Positions 26,115 to 36,143 of a DNA stretch of 64,000 nt are shown here, piece by piece. This DNA is from DASQHW01 sp038238245 (lineage in GTDB: Bacteria > Actinomycetota > Acidimicrobiia > IMCC26256 > PALSA-610). The stretch covers positions 1 through 64,000 of the forward strand of contig JBBRXX010000015.1 of the NCBI GenBank assembly GCA_038238245.1, given 5' to 3'. Position 1 is the first letter of the stretch. Every line of letters starts with the position of its first letter. Position numbers and translations under genes: made by a program. The notes beneath the pieces are model-generated. The model searched no databases. It was not told the origin of the DNA and was given only the letters and a program-made list of their open reading frames with translations.

Positions 26115-28373
26115 ATGATGACGCGGAGGATGTTGTCGCGCCGTGGCGCCCGTCTCTGCTTCTCCTTTGCAGCAGTCGTACTGATCGCGCTCGGCCTCGC
26201 AGCGTGCGAGCCGCCGCCGAGCGGCGGCAGCTTCACCGACACCATCGTGTTCAGAGGATTGACCGCACCCACGACATTCCGTTTCGCCTCCGACGGTCGC
26301 GTCTTCGTGGCGGAGAAGAGCGGGTTGATCAAGGTGTTCGACAGCTTGCGCGATACCACGCCCACGATCTTCGCCGACCTGCGTACCGAGGTCGACGACT
26401 ATTGGGACCGCGGGTTGCTCGGTCTCGCGCTCCACCCCGACTTCCCGCAGAAGCCGTGGGTGTACGTGCTCTACTCGCGTGACGCGCCGATCGGCGGCAC
26501 CGCGCCGGTATGGCACGACACGTGTCCGACCCCGCCCGGCGCGGTGGACGACGGGTGCGTCATCAGCGGCCGCCTCGCGCGGCTCAAAGCGTCGGGCGAT
26601 CACATGACCGAGCCGATGCAGGTGCTCATCGACGGCTGGTGCCAGCAGTACCCGAGTCACAGCATTGGCGACCTTCAGTTCGGAAGCGACGGTGCGTTGT
26701 ACGTGAGCGGCGGCGACGGTGCCGGCTTCTCGACGTGGCTGGACTACGGACAACGCGGGTCCCCGCGGACCAACCCGCGCGGCGATCCGCCCGGCGGCGT
26801 CGGTGGCGCGATGAGGTCCCCATCCGCCGAGGGAGGTGCCTTGCGCGCACAGGACCTGCGCACCACCACAGACCCCGTCGGCCTCAATGGCGCGCTGCTG
26901 CGCGTCAATCCTGATACCGGCGCCGGGCTCCCCGACAACCCGCTCGCCTCGAGCTCGGATCCGAACGCACGGCGCATCGTGGCCTACGGGTTTCGCAACC
27001 CGTTCCGATTCGTGATGCGACCCCCCAGCAGCGAGGTGTGGGTCGGTGACGTCGGTTGGCAAACGTACGAGGAGATCAACCGCGTCAACAACCCCAAGTC
27101 GCCGAAGGTCGCGAACTTCGGATGGCCGTGCTACGAGAGCGCGAGTCGTCAGCCCGCCTGGGACTCCGCCAACTTCTCCATTTGCGAGAACCTTTTCGCC
27201 GCCGGCAGCAGCGCGGTCACCGCGCCGGTGTTCAGGTACGACCACGGGGCCGCGGTGGTCGCGGGCGACAAGTGCGGCGGTGGAGGCTCCATCACGGGCC
27301 TCGCGTTCATGCCCGCCGACGCGATTGCGTACCCGGCCGAGTATCAAGGCGCGATGTTCTTCGCGGACTACTCGCGAGAGTGCATTTGGGTCGCGCCCCG
27401 CCAGGGACCGAACGCGCCGTATCCGGACATGTCCAAGCGCCAACTCTTCATGGCCGCGAGCGAGCCGGTAGATCTCCAGATCGGTCCGAACGGCGACCTG
27501 TTCTACGCCGACCTCACCGGATCCATTCACGAGATCCGCTACAACTCTCCGCCGATCGCCGTGATCAACGCGGACAGGAAGTTCGGACCGCGGCCACTCA
27601 CTGTGCACTTCGACGGTACGGCGTCATACGCGACCTACGCGAGTCCCTTGACGTACGGATGGGATCTCGACGGCGACGGCGCGTTCGACGACTCGACGTC
27701 GCCGACGCCGACGTTCACGTACACCGGGTCGCAGAATGTCACCGTCCGACTGAAGGTGACCGACAACGGAGGAGGCGTCGGCACCGCCACGACCGTCGTG
27801 AGACCGGGGGACACGCCGCCGCAGCCGGTCATCGACACTCCACCGACCGGAACAACGTGGCACGTCGGCCAGAACATCGACTTCTCCGGTCACGCGACCG
27901 ACGCGGAGCAGGGCTCACTCCCGAGCTCGGCCCTCCAGTGGACCCTGCTGCTTCACCACTGCCCGTCGTCGTGCCACCTGCACACGATTCAGACCTTCGA
28001 CCAGACCGACCACGGGAGCTTCGTCGCGCCCGAGCACGACTATCCCTCCTACCTCGAGCTGAAGCTCAAGGCGACCGACGCCGGCGGCTTGGTGTTCACC
28101 AGCACCGTCCGGCTCGACCCCCAAACCGCGACGCTCACGCTCCAGTCCGATCCGTCCGGGTTGAATGCCGCGGCCGGTTTCACCACCGGTACCACACCTT
28201 TCACGATCACCGTGATCTCGGGCTCGAGCGTGACCGTCTCGGCGCCGTCGCCGCAGACGATTGGCGGCACCAACTACCAGTTCGACTCCTGGTCCGATGG
28301 TGGCGCGCAAACGCACGACATCGTGGTGTCGACCGCCCGAACTTTGCGCGCGCGGTACACGGCGTCGCCGTGA
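26115..28373 (+). CDS. PQQ-dependent sugar dehydrogenase-like lipoprotein with PKD domain
   Basis: A 752-residue exported protein. The signal peptide ends in a lipobox (LGLAAC, Cys near residue 31). Residues about 40-480 form a six-bladed propeller of the glucose/sorbosone dehydrogenase type (GLLGLALHPDF, SIGDLQFGSDGALYVSGGDG, YGFRNPFRF, GDVGWQTYEEINRV). A PKD domain follows (LTYGWDLDGDGAFDDST, about 500-560), then two less clear beta domains ending in a DSWSDGGAQTHD repeat-like motif. The protein likely oxidises aldoses at the outer membrane face using PQQ. The first of two ATG codons lies six bases after GGAGG. Confidence 0.87.
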   Translation: MMTRRMLSRRGARLCFSFAAVVLIALGLAACEPPPSGGSFTDTIVFRGLTAPTTFRFASDGRVFVAEKSGLIKVFDSLRDTTPTIFADLRTEVDDYWDRGLLGLALHPDFPQKPWVYVLYSRDAPIGGTAPVWHDTCPTPPGAVDDGCVISGRLARLKASGDHMTEPMQVLIDGWCQQYPSHSIGDLQFGSDGALYVSGGDGAGFSTWLDYGQRGSPRTNPRGDPPGGVGGAMRSPSAEGGALRAQDLRTTTDPVGLNGALLRVNPDTGAGLPDNPLASSSDPNARRIVAYGFRNPFRFVMRPPSSEVWVGDVGWQTYEEINRVNNPKSPKVANFGWPCYESASRQPAWDSANFSICENLFAAGSSAVTAPVFRYDHGAAVVAGDKCGGGGSITGLAFMPADAIAYPAEYQGAMFFADYSRECIWVAPRQGPNAPYPDMSKRQLFMAASEPVDLQIGPNGDLFYADLTGSIHEIRYNSPPIAVINADRKFGPRPLTVHFDGTASYATYASPLTYGWDLDGDGAFDDSTSPTPTFTYTGSQNVTVRLKVTDNGGGVGTATTVVRPGDTPPQPVIDTPPTGTTWHVGQNIDFSGHATDAEQGSLPSSALQWTLLLHHCPSSCHLHTIQTFDQTDHGSFVAPEHDYPSYLELKLKATDAGGLVFTSTVRLDPQTATLTLQSDPSGLNAAAGFTTGTTPFTITVISGSSVTVSAPSPQTIGGTNYQFDSWSDGGAQTHDIVVSTARTLRARYTASP

Positions 28374-28403
28374 ACGGGTAGTGCCGCACGCGCGGACGTT
28401 GCG

Positions 28404-29252
28404 TCAGGGCTTGACGAAGCGTTTGATGAATTTGAGCGCGGAGTCGGCGACCTCGCGCCAGCCGTGGTCGATCGTGAGCGAGTGGCCGCGACCGGCCATC
28501 TCGACGAACTCCGACACTCCCTTGTTGCGCTTCTGCTTCTTGTACGAGGCGTGGGCGATCTTCCAGGGCACGGTGTTGTCCTTCTCGCCCTCGATGATCA
28601 GCAATGGCCCGCGGTCGGGATTCTTCGACTTCACCTTCGCTTCGGTCCACGGGTTGAGGTTCGCGGTCGCGGCCTGGAAGAGCGGAGTCCCCGAACCCGG
28701 CACCGCGAACGTGTTGAAGAGCACGTGGGCCTCGTCCTCGGGGACGGCGTTCGCAAAGGCGAAGCGGAACTGCTCGAAGGTCAACGGAACCGCACGATGA
28801 CGATTCGCAGGGTTGTGGAGCACCGGCGCGGCCGATTTCAACGCGGAGATCGGCAGCGGCAACACGCCGCGGAAGGGTGCGGGGTCGATTGCCACGGTGG
28901 CATCGGCGACACCGCGGCCCGCGAGGATCTGGGCGAGCAACCCGCCGAACGAATGCCCGATGACCGCGGGCCGATGCTTGAGCTTGCCGATCACCTCCTC
29001 GAAGTGGTCGGCGATCTGCCCGACCGTCTTGTGCGCGAAGACATCGGGATGCTCGTGCGCGGCTTCGACGGTGTCGGGATCGTCGGGCCACCCCGGCGCG
29101 AGCGTCGCGTACCCGGCGTCCTCGAACACGCCGGCCCAGCGGTCCCAGCTGTTCGGCAGCAACCAGAGTCCGTGCACGAAGACGACGGGGGTTTTTCCCG
29201 AGGCGTTTGCGCGGTCGATCTGCTCGGTTTCGTGCGACGTGACATCCGCCAT
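28404..29252 (-). CDS. Alpha/beta hydrolase
   Basis: A 282-residue enzyme with PVVFVHGLWLLPNSWDRW near the N-terminus (oxyanion HG), nucleophile elbow GHSFGG, acid in LLIIEGEKDNTVP and catalytic His in MAGRGHSLTIDHGW, in the correct order. The ATG at 29252 follows GGAGG by about seven bases. This is the common lipase/haloperoxidase-like type; the substrate is unknown. Convergent with the sugar dehydrogenase gene, whose end is 30 bases away. Confidence 0.88.
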   Translation of the reverse strand: MADVTSHETEQIDRANASGKTPVVFVHGLWLLPNSWDRWAGVFEDAGYATLAPGWPDDPDTVEAAHEHPDVFAHKTVGQIADHFEEVIGKLKHRPAVIGHSFGGLLAQILAGRGVADATVAIDPAPFRGVLPLPISALKSAAPVLHNPANRHRAVPLTFEQFRFAFANAVPEDEAHVLFNTFAVPGSGTPLFQAATANLNPWTEAKVKSKNPDRGPLLIIEGEKDNTVPWKIAHASYKKQKRNKGVSEFVEMAGRGHSLTIDHGWREVADSALKFIKRFVKP

Positions 29253-29348
29253 GATGTGCTCCTCCGGGGGGAGATTCGATGTTGAGTGTGCGGCAAGGTT
29301 CGCACGCTCGACATTCCGTCGCATCCCCGGGAACGCGTCGTCACATGG

Positions 29349-31298
29349 TCAACGATGCCCCGGCCGCGGCCGGCACGACGAGGCGTCGGACTGGTGCCGT
29401 CGACACCGTGGCGCCTTGCGCCGCAACGTCAGATCGAGGCCGGTGTTGGCGCCGGGGTCGTTGACCGCGGTGTCGATCGCCCGTCGACCGTCGAGACGGA
29501 ATGTAAGAGTCGCGTCACGCAGGCAACCTGGAACCGAGTCGGGTCCGACGACGGCCATGGTGTAGCCCGAGAAGTTGCCGGTGCGCCGAACCGACGCGAC
29601 GCCGCAACGCGTGTGCCCGACGAATGCCTCGACGAGGGTGCCGGACGGCAGGTGTCTGCCGTCCCTGTAGACGACTTCACCCACGAACGACGAGGTCGGC
29701 GGCGCGGCGCCATCGGGCGCGGACGTCGAGAAACTCGCGTCGAAGGTCGTCGCACGCCCGTTCCCCGGCCACGGCACGGCCTCGCGGCTGTAGAGGATCT
29801 GGTTCTGCACGAAGGTCCAGAGCACGATCCGTGCACCGGGGGCGCCGCAGCCACTCGATTCGGCGTCGGCCGAGACACCGATCTCGTACCGTCCGGCGAC
29901 GACCGGCGGCAGCGTGCGCTGGCAGTTCGTCGTCAAGCCGTTGCGCCGCACGATCGCGCCGAGGAACGTGGCGTCGAAGGGCGCGCCGTCGACGGAGAGC
30001 TTGCCGCGGAGGACGGCGCGATCGCGCACGCCAGGAACCGTTGCGGCTTCGGGCGTTCCGAGCCTCGGCGCGAGCTCGAAGGTTCGATCGAATGTTCGGA
30101 GATCGCGCGCCGTGACGTTCGTTCCTCTGGGCTTCACGCCGTGCTCGACCCACCGAACGAGCGCCTCGAATCCCGCCTCCCATTCTGTGGTTCGAAAGCC
30201 GCAGTGGCTCGCGTCCCGTATGACGCGCTGCACGAGCAGATCGCCCCTGCCGGCAGCGTCCACACGCCGTTGGAGGAGCCGCGCCTGGTTGATCGGCACC
30301 TCTCCGTCGCCCGTGCTGTGCAGGGTCAGGAGCGGCATCCTGAGCGCGCCCGTGAAGTCGCTCCCGGCGACGAACGTACGGAAGAACTCTTCGTTCACGG
30401 GCAGACGAACAACCGCGCGGTTGAACGTCGCGTTCGGTACCTTGCTCAACGGGCCGAGGCGGTAGATCGTGTCCCGGTTCAGCGCGATGCCTGTGACGAC
30501 GGCCAGCTCCGTGCGTCGCCAGTTCGTGTCTTCCTCGATTCGAAAGCCCTCGCGGTCGAACGCGCGTGGGCCGCCGGTGAGATCGAGCATCATGTCTTCG
30601 AAACGCCTGTGCAGGACTGGATCGCGCAGGGCAGGGCGGATGCGATCACGGATCAGGACGCTGAGGTTCGTGCTCGCGTCGAATGCCGCCTGCGTCACTC
30701 CCGCGACGTATGCACCCACGGCGAAGTAGTCGCCGGTCCCCATCAAGCCGGAGGTGTTGCCCACGTTCCCGCACAAGCCCAGTGCACCGTCGAAGCGATC
30801 CGCGTATCGTTCGGCCGCGATGTGACTCGCGGCGCCGCCCATCGATTGACCCGTCACGTACGTCCGGAGGGGCCGCCCGTATTTCCTTGCGAAGTAGTCC
30901 CAGAGCGCGGCCGTCTCGTCCGCAGCGCGACCCGGGATGAGCGAGGTGCTGCTGAAGCTCGACGCGCCCCACGCGTAGTGCTGGCCGATCAGGTATCTGC
31001 GAAAGTCCGGTGGCGTGACGTCCAGCTCGGGCGCGAAGTCCTGAAAGCCGTGCATGTACAGCAACAGCCGGCCATTCCAATGCCGGGGTATCTCGATCTG
31101 GTACACCGCGCCACCGAGCCGCCCGAAGTCCGCGCGAGCGCCGGGCAACGGCACGAACGCGGGATTGGGAAGAGTCGCGCCCTCCGGGTCCGGACGGACG
31201 TGCACCGGCGGCGGCAATGCACGCGTCTTGGCAGTCGCGGGCACCGCGACGAAGGACAGCATCACGACCGCACAGATCAATCGCGTCGCGATCCTCAC
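29349..31298 (-). CDS. Secreted alpha/beta hydrolase of tannase-like architecture
   Basis: About 649 residues from GTG 31298, preceded by AAGGAG. A signal peptide covers residues 1-24 (LICAVVMLSFVAVPATAKT). The catalytic domain contains LLLYMHGFQDF, the nucleophile elbow TGQSMGGAASH, LLTLHSTGDGEVP with the acid, and ASHCGFRTTEW with the His. The C-terminal 200 residues form a separate beta-rich region with paired Cys (FVGHTRCG, VPGCLRD). This layout resembles secreted polyester or feruloyl esterases, but I cannot name the family firmly. Confidence 0.75.
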   Translation of the reverse strand: MRIATRLICAVVMLSFVAVPATAKTRALPPPVHVRPDPEGATLPNPAFVPLPGARADFGRLGGAVYQIEIPRHWNGRLLLYMHGFQDFAPELDVTPPDFRRYLIGQHYAWGASSFSSTSLIPGRAADETAALWDYFARKYGRPLRTYVTGQSMGGAASHIAAERYADRFDGALGLCGNVGNTSGLMGTGDYFAVGAYVAGVTQAAFDASTNLSVLIRDRIRPALRDPVLHRRFEDMMLDLTGGPRAFDREGFRIEEDTNWRRTELAVVTGIALNRDTIYRLGPLSKVPNATFNRAVVRLPVNEEFFRTFVAGSDFTGALRMPLLTLHSTGDGEVPINQARLLQRRVDAAGRGDLLVQRVIRDASHCGFRTTEWEAGFEALVRWVEHGVKPRGTNVTARDLRTFDRTFELAPRLGTPEAATVPGVRDRAVLRGKLSVDGAPFDATFLGAIVRRNGLTTNCQRTLPPVVAGRYEIGVSADAESSGCGAPGARIVLWTFVQNQILYSREAVPWPGNGRATTFDASFSTSAPDGAAPPTSSFVGEVVYRDGRHLPSGTLVEAFVGHTRCGVASVRRTGNFSGYTMAVVGPDSVPGCLRDATLTFRLDGRRAIDTAVNDPGANTGLDLTLRRKAPRCRRHQSDASSCRPRPGHR

Positions 31299-31443
31299 CA
31301 CGCGCTCCTTACACCGTCGACGTCCCCGAGGTTCCGCCTCCCGAGGGCCGAGGTTCGGCGGATGTCTGCCGATCAGGAGGGGTCGGCCCGCAGCCGGTAA
31401 AATCGCCCACTCTGCGCAGCGCCGACCCGAGGGCCTTCGCCGG

Positions 31444-31821
31444 ATGACCAGTACTGCAACACGAATGCAGACGACGAGTACTGCAAAAGTCGAGGAAACA
31501 CCCGAGCAGGTCTTGGCGCGTCTCGAGCGGTACGCGGCGTCGATCGGCATTGCCGCGCCGCGACCGCGGCCCGCACCCGTGCCGGTGGCAACCTCTGTGG
31601 AACTGCGGCACATCGGCTTCGAAGCGATGGGCTACGTCGTCGGACTCGCCTGCTGCGTCGTCGCGATCTTCGCGTTCCAGCGGCTCGACCACCTCATCGC
31701 CACGGCGATCATCGGCGGCTTCGTTCTCGTGGGCGCGTTGGCCACGACGCGGCGCTTCCCGCTCGCGCTGTGGTGGACGCTGGGCTTCGCGATCGGCGGC
31801 GTCCTCGCGCGCTTGTCGTGA
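31444..31821 (+). CDS. Small membrane protein coupled to MFS gene
   Basis: The 125-residue protein has a soluble N-terminal 50 residues (VEETPEQVLARLERYAASIG, Pro-rich linker) and about three hydrophobic segments (GYVVGLACCVVAIFAFQ, TAIIGGFVLVGALA, LALWWTLGFAIGGVLA). Its stop overlaps the GTG of the MFS transporter gene (GTGA). No family is known. The tight coupling suggests a partner or assembly factor for the transporter. Confidence 0.65.
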   Translation: MTSTATRMQTTSTAKVEETPEQVLARLERYAASIGIAAPRPRPAPVPVATSVELRHIGFEAMGYVVGLACCVVAIFAFQRLDHLIATAIIGGFVLVGALATTRRFPLALWWTLGFAIGGVLARLS

Positions 31822-33086
31822 CCCGCGACAACTCGCTCTTCCGCCAGCACGATTTCCTGCACCTCTGGTGCGCGGAGTCCATCTCGCAGCTCGGTAGCCA
31901 GGTCAGCCTCCTCGCGCTGCCGCTCGTCGCGATCACCGTGCTGCACGCGTCGACCTTTCAGGTCGGCGCGCTGACCGCGGTGGAGATGTCGCCATTCGTG
32001 CTGGTCGGATTGCCCGCCGGCGCGATCGTCGATCGTCTGCCCCGTCGTCCGGTGCTCGTGTGGTGTGACATCGGACGTGCGCTCGCTCTCTCGTCGATCC
32101 CGATCACATACGCCTTCGACGCGCTGACGTACGTGCAGCTCCTCGCAGTCGTGTTCATCACCGGCACGCTGACGGTGTTCTTCGACGTCGCGTATCAATC
32201 GATCCTCGCCGCGCTCGTGGAGCGCGAACAGATCGTGGAAGGCAATGCCAAGCTCGAGATCAGCCGGTCGGGCGCCCAGCTGGCGGGGCCGGGGCTGGGC
32301 GGACTCCTCGTGCAATGGATCGGTGCCGCGAGCGCGATCACCGCCGACGCCGTGAGCTTCGTCGTCTCGGCCGTGTTCCTCCGCGGCATCCGAGCCCAGG
32401 AGCCGCCCATCGACGTCACCGTCGACGAAGAATTGAGTCGTCTGCGCGCGCTCGGTCGCGAGATTCGAGAAGGCCTCGGGTACGTGCTGCATCACCGGGT
32501 GCTGCGCATGATCGCGGGCAGCACCGCGACCTCGAACTTCTTCAGCTCGATGTCGTTCGCGGTGTTCCTGCTCTACGCGGTGCGCGAGCGGCACTACAGC
32601 GCCGGGGTCGTCGGCATCGTCTTCTCCCTCGGCAACGTCGGTGTGCTCGTCGCCGCGCTGACTGCGGGGCGCCTCACGAACAAGATCCGGCTCGGCCGCG
32701 CGATATGGCTCGGCATGTTCGTCAGCCAGATCGGGACGCTAGTGATCGCGCTGGCGCCGACGCAGCACGCGCTCCCCTATTTCGTCGCCGCGTGGTTGGG
32801 CTTCGGCTTCGGCGGCACGCTCTACAACATCGACCAGGTGAGCCTGCGACAGGCGATCACACCCCAGCGGCTCCAGGGCCGTATGAACGCGTCGATGCGG
32901 TTCATGGTGTGGGGCACGATGCCATTCGGGTCGCTCGCCGGCGGCACGCTCGGCGCCACGATCGGGTTGCGGTCGACGCTGTTCGTCGCCGGGATCGGCG
33001 GCCTGCTCGCGGTGTTGTGGGTGTCGACGCGTGCCGTATGGACGCTCGACAAGATCCCGGACAGCGTGCCCACTCCTACAGCGTGA
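31818..33086 (+). CDS. Major facilitator superfamily transporter
   Basis: A 422-residue MFS protein of the MFS_3 (enterobactin-exporter-like) type, with about eleven to twelve hydrophobic segments. The loop 2-3 motif AGAIVDRLPRRPVL is the classic GxxxDRxxRR signature, and LGRAIWLGM follows loop 8. It is likely an efflux pump for hydrophobic drugs or siderophores. GTG 31818 overlaps the stop of the upstream small membrane gene. Its 3' end overlaps the convergent asd gene by 11 bases. Confidence 0.9.
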   Translation: MTRDNSLFRQHDFLHLWCAESISQLGSQVSLLALPLVAITVLHASTFQVGALTAVEMSPFVLVGLPAGAIVDRLPRRPVLVWCDIGRALALSSIPITYAFDALTYVQLLAVVFITGTLTVFFDVAYQSILAALVEREQIVEGNAKLEISRSGAQLAGPGLGGLLVQWIGAASAITADAVSFVVSAVFLRGIRAQEPPIDVTVDEELSRLRALGREIREGLGYVLHHRVLRMIAGSTATSNFFSSMSFAVFLLYAVRERHYSAGVVGIVFSLGNVGVLVAALTAGRLTNKIRLGRAIWLGMFVSQIGTLVIALAPTQHALPYFVAAWLGFGFGGTLYNIDQVSLRQAITPQRLQGRMNASMRFMVWGTMPFGSLAGGTLGATIGLRSTLFVAGIGGLLAVLWVSTRAVWTLDKIPDSVPTPTA

Positions 33087-34104
33087 GCAGCACCTCGGCC
33101 ATCTGCACGCCGTTCAACGCGGCCCCCTTCAGGAGGTTGTCGCCGGTCGCCCAGATGTCGAGCGTGCCCGGCTCCGACGGATCCTCGCGTATGCGTCCGA
33201 CGAGAATGTCGTCGATACCGGCACCCTCCTGCGGCGTCGGGAAGCCGTCACCGTGGTCGACCAGCCGCACTCCCGGCACATCGGCCAGCAGGTCGACCGC
33301 TTCGGCCTTGCTCATCGGCCGGTGAAAGCGCACGTTGATACTGGCGGCGTGACCGACGTACACGGGGACCCGCACGCACGTGACCGTGCACCGGATCTCG
33401 TCGTCGTGGAGGATCTTGCGCGTCTCCCGCACCATCTTCCACTCCTCCGAGGTGTAGCCCTGCTCCTTCATCGAGCCCGCGAGCGGAATGACGTTGCCGG
33501 CGATCGGTTTCGACCACACCTCGCCTTCCACGAGCGGGCGGTCGAAGGTGGCGGCACGCGCGAAGTCGGCCGACCGGCCGTCGAGCTTCGCCCATTGGGC
33601 GTCGAGCTCGTGGATGCCGGCGAGCCCGGCACCGGACACCGACTGGTACGTCGACACGACCATGCGCTCGATGCGCGCGGCGCGGTGGAGCGGTGCAAGT
33701 GCCATCACGGGAACCGTCGTCGTGCAATTCGGCGACGACGCGATGCCCTTCGGCATGTGTCGCATGTCCTGCGAGTTGACCCCGGCGATGACCAGCGGCA
33801 CGTCGGGGTCCATGCGGAAGGCCGAAGACTTGTCGATCACCTTCGCGCCCTCACCGACGGCCTTCGGTGTCCATTCGAGCGAGATCGGGTCGTCGACGTC
33901 GACGATGACGAGCTCGAGGCCGTCGAAACAGCCGTCGCGCAGCACTTCGCAGGTGACCTCACGGTCGCCGCAGCGAAGCTTGCGACCCTCTGAGCGCGGA
34001 GACGCGTACACGCGCAGCTCGTCGACCGGGAAGCTGCGCTCCGCGAGGAGTCGCAGCAGCTCGGTACCGACGAGTCCCGTCGCGCCCATCACACCGATCC
34101 GCAC
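33076..34104 (-). CDS. asd: Aspartate-semialdehyde dehydrogenase
   Basis: A 342-residue enzyme that reduces aspartyl phosphate to aspartate semialdehyde for lysine, methionine, threonine and diaminopimelate synthesis. It shows the NADPH-binding start MRIGVMGATGLVGTELL, the active-site Cys in SSPNCTTTVPV, STYQSVSGAG, and the downstream RVPVYVGHAASIN region with the catalytic His. Length is usual for the family. It lies three bases after lysC on the same strand, a classic operon. Confidence 0.96.
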   Translation of the reverse strand: MRIGVMGATGLVGTELLRLLAERSFPVDELRVYASPRSEGRKLRCGDREVTCEVLRDGCFDGLELVIVDVDDPISLEWTPKAVGEGAKVIDKSSAFRMDPDVPLVIAGVNSQDMRHMPKGIASSPNCTTTVPVMALAPLHRAARIERMVVSTYQSVSGAGLAGIHELDAQWAKLDGRSADFARAATFDRPLVEGEVWSKPIAGNVIPLAGSMKEQGYTSEEWKMVRETRKILHDDEIRCTVTCVRVPVYVGHAASINVRFHRPMSKAEAVDLLADVPGVRLVDHGDGFPTPQEGAGIDDILVGRIREDPSEPGTLDIWATGDNLLKGAALNGVQMAEVLLTL

Positions 34105-34107
34105 GTG

Positions 34108-35343
34108 CTACTCCTTGTCCAAATCGAACGCGGCGTGGAGCGCTCGAACCGCGCGCTCGACGTCGTCCTCGCCGACGACGCACGAGATCCGGATGGTCGA
34201 CGTGCTGATCATCTCGATGTTGACGCCCTCCGCCGCCAGTACCTCGAACATCTTCGCCGCGATGCCAGGATGCGTCTTCATGCCGGCGCCGATGAGGGAG
34301 ACCCTTCCGATGCGCTGATCGGTGCGATACCCGGTCGCCTCGGTGTCGACGATGATCTTCTCCATGCAGTGCGTCGCCTTGGGGGCATCGGTGCGCGGCA
34401 CCGTGAAGCTGATGTCGGTGTGACCGGCCGTCGACACGTTCTGCACGATCATGTCGACGTTGACGCCGGCCTCGGCGAGGTCGCGGAACACGGTCGCCGC
34501 GACCCCCGGCCGGTCGGGCACCTGCTCGATCGTCACCTTCGCCTCGGAGATGTCGTGTGTGACCCCCGAGATGATTGCCTGCTCCATCGACTCCATGGCG
34601 CCCATCGACGCGTCCTCCTCGGTGACCCACGTACCCGGCGCCCACGTGAAGCTCGACCGCACGTGCACCGGCACGCCGTGATTGCGCGCGAACTCGACCG
34701 ACCGCAACGCGAGCACACGCCCGCCCGTGGCGGCCATCTCGAGCATCTCCTCGAACGACACCCGGGCGAGCTTGCGCGCCGTCGGCACGATACGCGGATC
34801 GGCCGTGTAGACGCCTTCGACGTCGGTGTAGATCTCGCATGCGTCGGCGCGCAGCGCGGCCGCGAGCGCGACGGCCGTCGTGTCGGAACCGCCCCGGCCG
34901 AGCGTGGTGATGTCGCGCGCGGTCGAGACGCCCTGGAACCCGGCAACGATCGCGACCTTGCCGCCGGCGAGCGCCTCACGGATGCGATCGGCCCGCACCT
35001 CGATGATCTTCGCCTTGCCGTGGTCGGTGTCGGTGACGATGCCCGCCTGACTTCCGGTGAAGCTCACCGCGGGCTGGCCGAGGTCCTCGACCGCCATCGT
35101 GAGCAAAGCCATCGAGATCCGCTCACCGGCGGTGAGCAACATGTCCATCTCGCGGCCACCGGGCCGTTCGGCGACGTCGTGGGCAAGGCGGACGAGATCG
35201 TCGGTCGTCTTCCCCATCGCCGACACGACGACGATCACGTCGTCGCCGGCCCGGCGCGTCCGCACGACGTGGTCGGCCACGGCACGAATCCGGTCGGGAT
35301 CCGCCACCGAAGTACCGCCGAACTTCTGCACGAGACACGCCAC
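34108..35343 (-). CDS. lysC: Aspartate kinase
   Basis: The 411-residue protein has the kinase signature VQKFGGTSVADPDRI at the N-terminus, GFQGVSTARDITTLGRGGSDTTAVALA in the middle, and two ACT domains at the C-terminus that normally bind lysine or threonine for feedback control. It phosphorylates aspartate, the first step of the aspartate family. GTG 35343 is used; the longer frame upstream has shadow composition. Actinobacterial lysC often contains an internal start that yields a separate regulatory subunit; an internal ATG or GTG of that kind could be tested here. Confidence 0.95.
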   Translation of the reverse strand: MACLVQKFGGTSVADPDRIRAVADHVVRTRRAGDDVIVVVSAMGKTTDDLVRLAHDVAERPGGREMDMLLTAGERISMALLTMAVEDLGQPAVSFTGSQAGIVTDTDHGKAKIIEVRADRIREALAGGKVAIVAGFQGVSTARDITTLGRGGSDTTAVALAAALRADACEIYTDVEGVYTADPRIVPTARKLARVSFEEMLEMAATGGRVLALRSVEFARNHGVPVHVRSSFTWAPGTWVTEEDASMGAMESMEQAIISGVTHDISEAKVTIEQVPDRPGVAATVFRDLAEAGVNVDMIVQNVSTAGHTDISFTVPRTDAPKATHCMEKIIVDTEATGYRTDQRIGRVSLIGAGMKTHPGIAAKMFEVLAAEGVNIEMISTSTIRISCVVGEDDVERAVRALHAAFDLDKE

Positions 35344-35414
35344 GGCGATCCAGGCTACCGGCGCGTCGCACCCGACCCGGACGGGTTTCCCGGGGCGCTG
35401 TACATTCAAAGGCT

Positions 35415-36143
35415 GTGCCCAGTCAGGACAAGCGTCTCCGAAAGAAGGAAAACGCGCGCATGGCGCGCGAAGCCCGCATCGCGGCCGAGAAGCGCCGGCG
35501 CCGGTTGCGCTCGCTTCGCAACGCGGTCATCGCGGTCGCCGTGTTCGCGCTGATCATCGTGATCGTCAACCTGCTCAGCGGCGACGACAAGAAGAGCGCG
35601 TCCCCCACGTCGTCGACCACAACACCGAAGTTCAAGGTGTCACCGACCGACGTCAAGATCGACCCCAAGAAGACCTACACGGCATCGGTTGCGACGAACT
35701 TCGGCACCATCAAACTGACGCTCGACACGAAGCACGCACCCAAGGCCTCCGGACACTTCATCACGCTCGCACGAGATGGCGTCTACAACGGGTCGCGCTG
35801 GCACCGCGTCGTCAAGGACTTCGTGATTCAAGGCGGTGCGCCCGGAGGCGACCCGAATACGGACTATGGCAGGTCAGTGGTGGGCGAGGTCCCGAAGGAC
35901 CACTACCCGGTGGGCTCGCTCGCGGCAGCGAAAGGGGACAACGATCCCGCGGGAACGTTCGACTCACAGTTCTTCATCGTGACCGGCAAGCAACAGGGTG
36001 AAGGCCTTCCGAACGACTACGCCCGCTTCGGAACAGTGAAGTCAGGCATGGATGTCGTGAAGAAGATCGAAGCCTTGCCGGTCGACCAGGAAGACCCAAC
36101 GCAGAAGGCCACGATCGACAAGGTGACGATCACCGAGTCGTAG
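35415..36143 (+). CDS. Membrane-anchored cyclophilin-type peptidyl-prolyl isomerase
   Basis: A 242-residue protein with a strongly basic N-terminal cytoplasmic tail (residues 1-35), one transmembrane helix (NAVIAVAVFALIIVIVNLL) and an extracytoplasmic cyclophilin domain from about residue 75. The domain has FGTIKLTLDTKHAPKASGHFITLARDGVYNGSRWHRVVKDFVIQGG and FDSQFFIVTGK, with the catalytic Arg in HRVVKDF. It probably helps fold exported proteins. GTG 35415 is the start. Divergent from lysC with 71 bases between. The 3' end overlaps the convergent S51-like gene by 14 bases. Confidence 0.9.
   Translation: MPSQDKRLRKKENARMAREARIAAEKRRRRLRSLRNAVIAVAVFALIIVIVNLLSGDDKKSASPTSSTTTPKFKVSPTDVKIDPKKTYTASVATNFGTIKLTLDTKHAPKASGHFITLARDGVYNGSRWHRVVKDFVIQGGAPGGDPNTDYGRSVVGEVPKDHYPVGSLAAAKGDNDPAGTFDSQFFIVTGKQQGEGLPNDYARFGTVKSGMDVVKKIEALPVDQEDPTQKATIDKVTITES

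Noticed and set aside
26004..27608. A 534-codon minus-strand frame
   Set aside because: Antisense to the sugar dehydrogenase, with no motifs.
29286..31400. A 704-codon plus-strand frame
   Set aside because: Antisense to the secreted hydrolase, which has a signal peptide and catalytic motifs in the right order.
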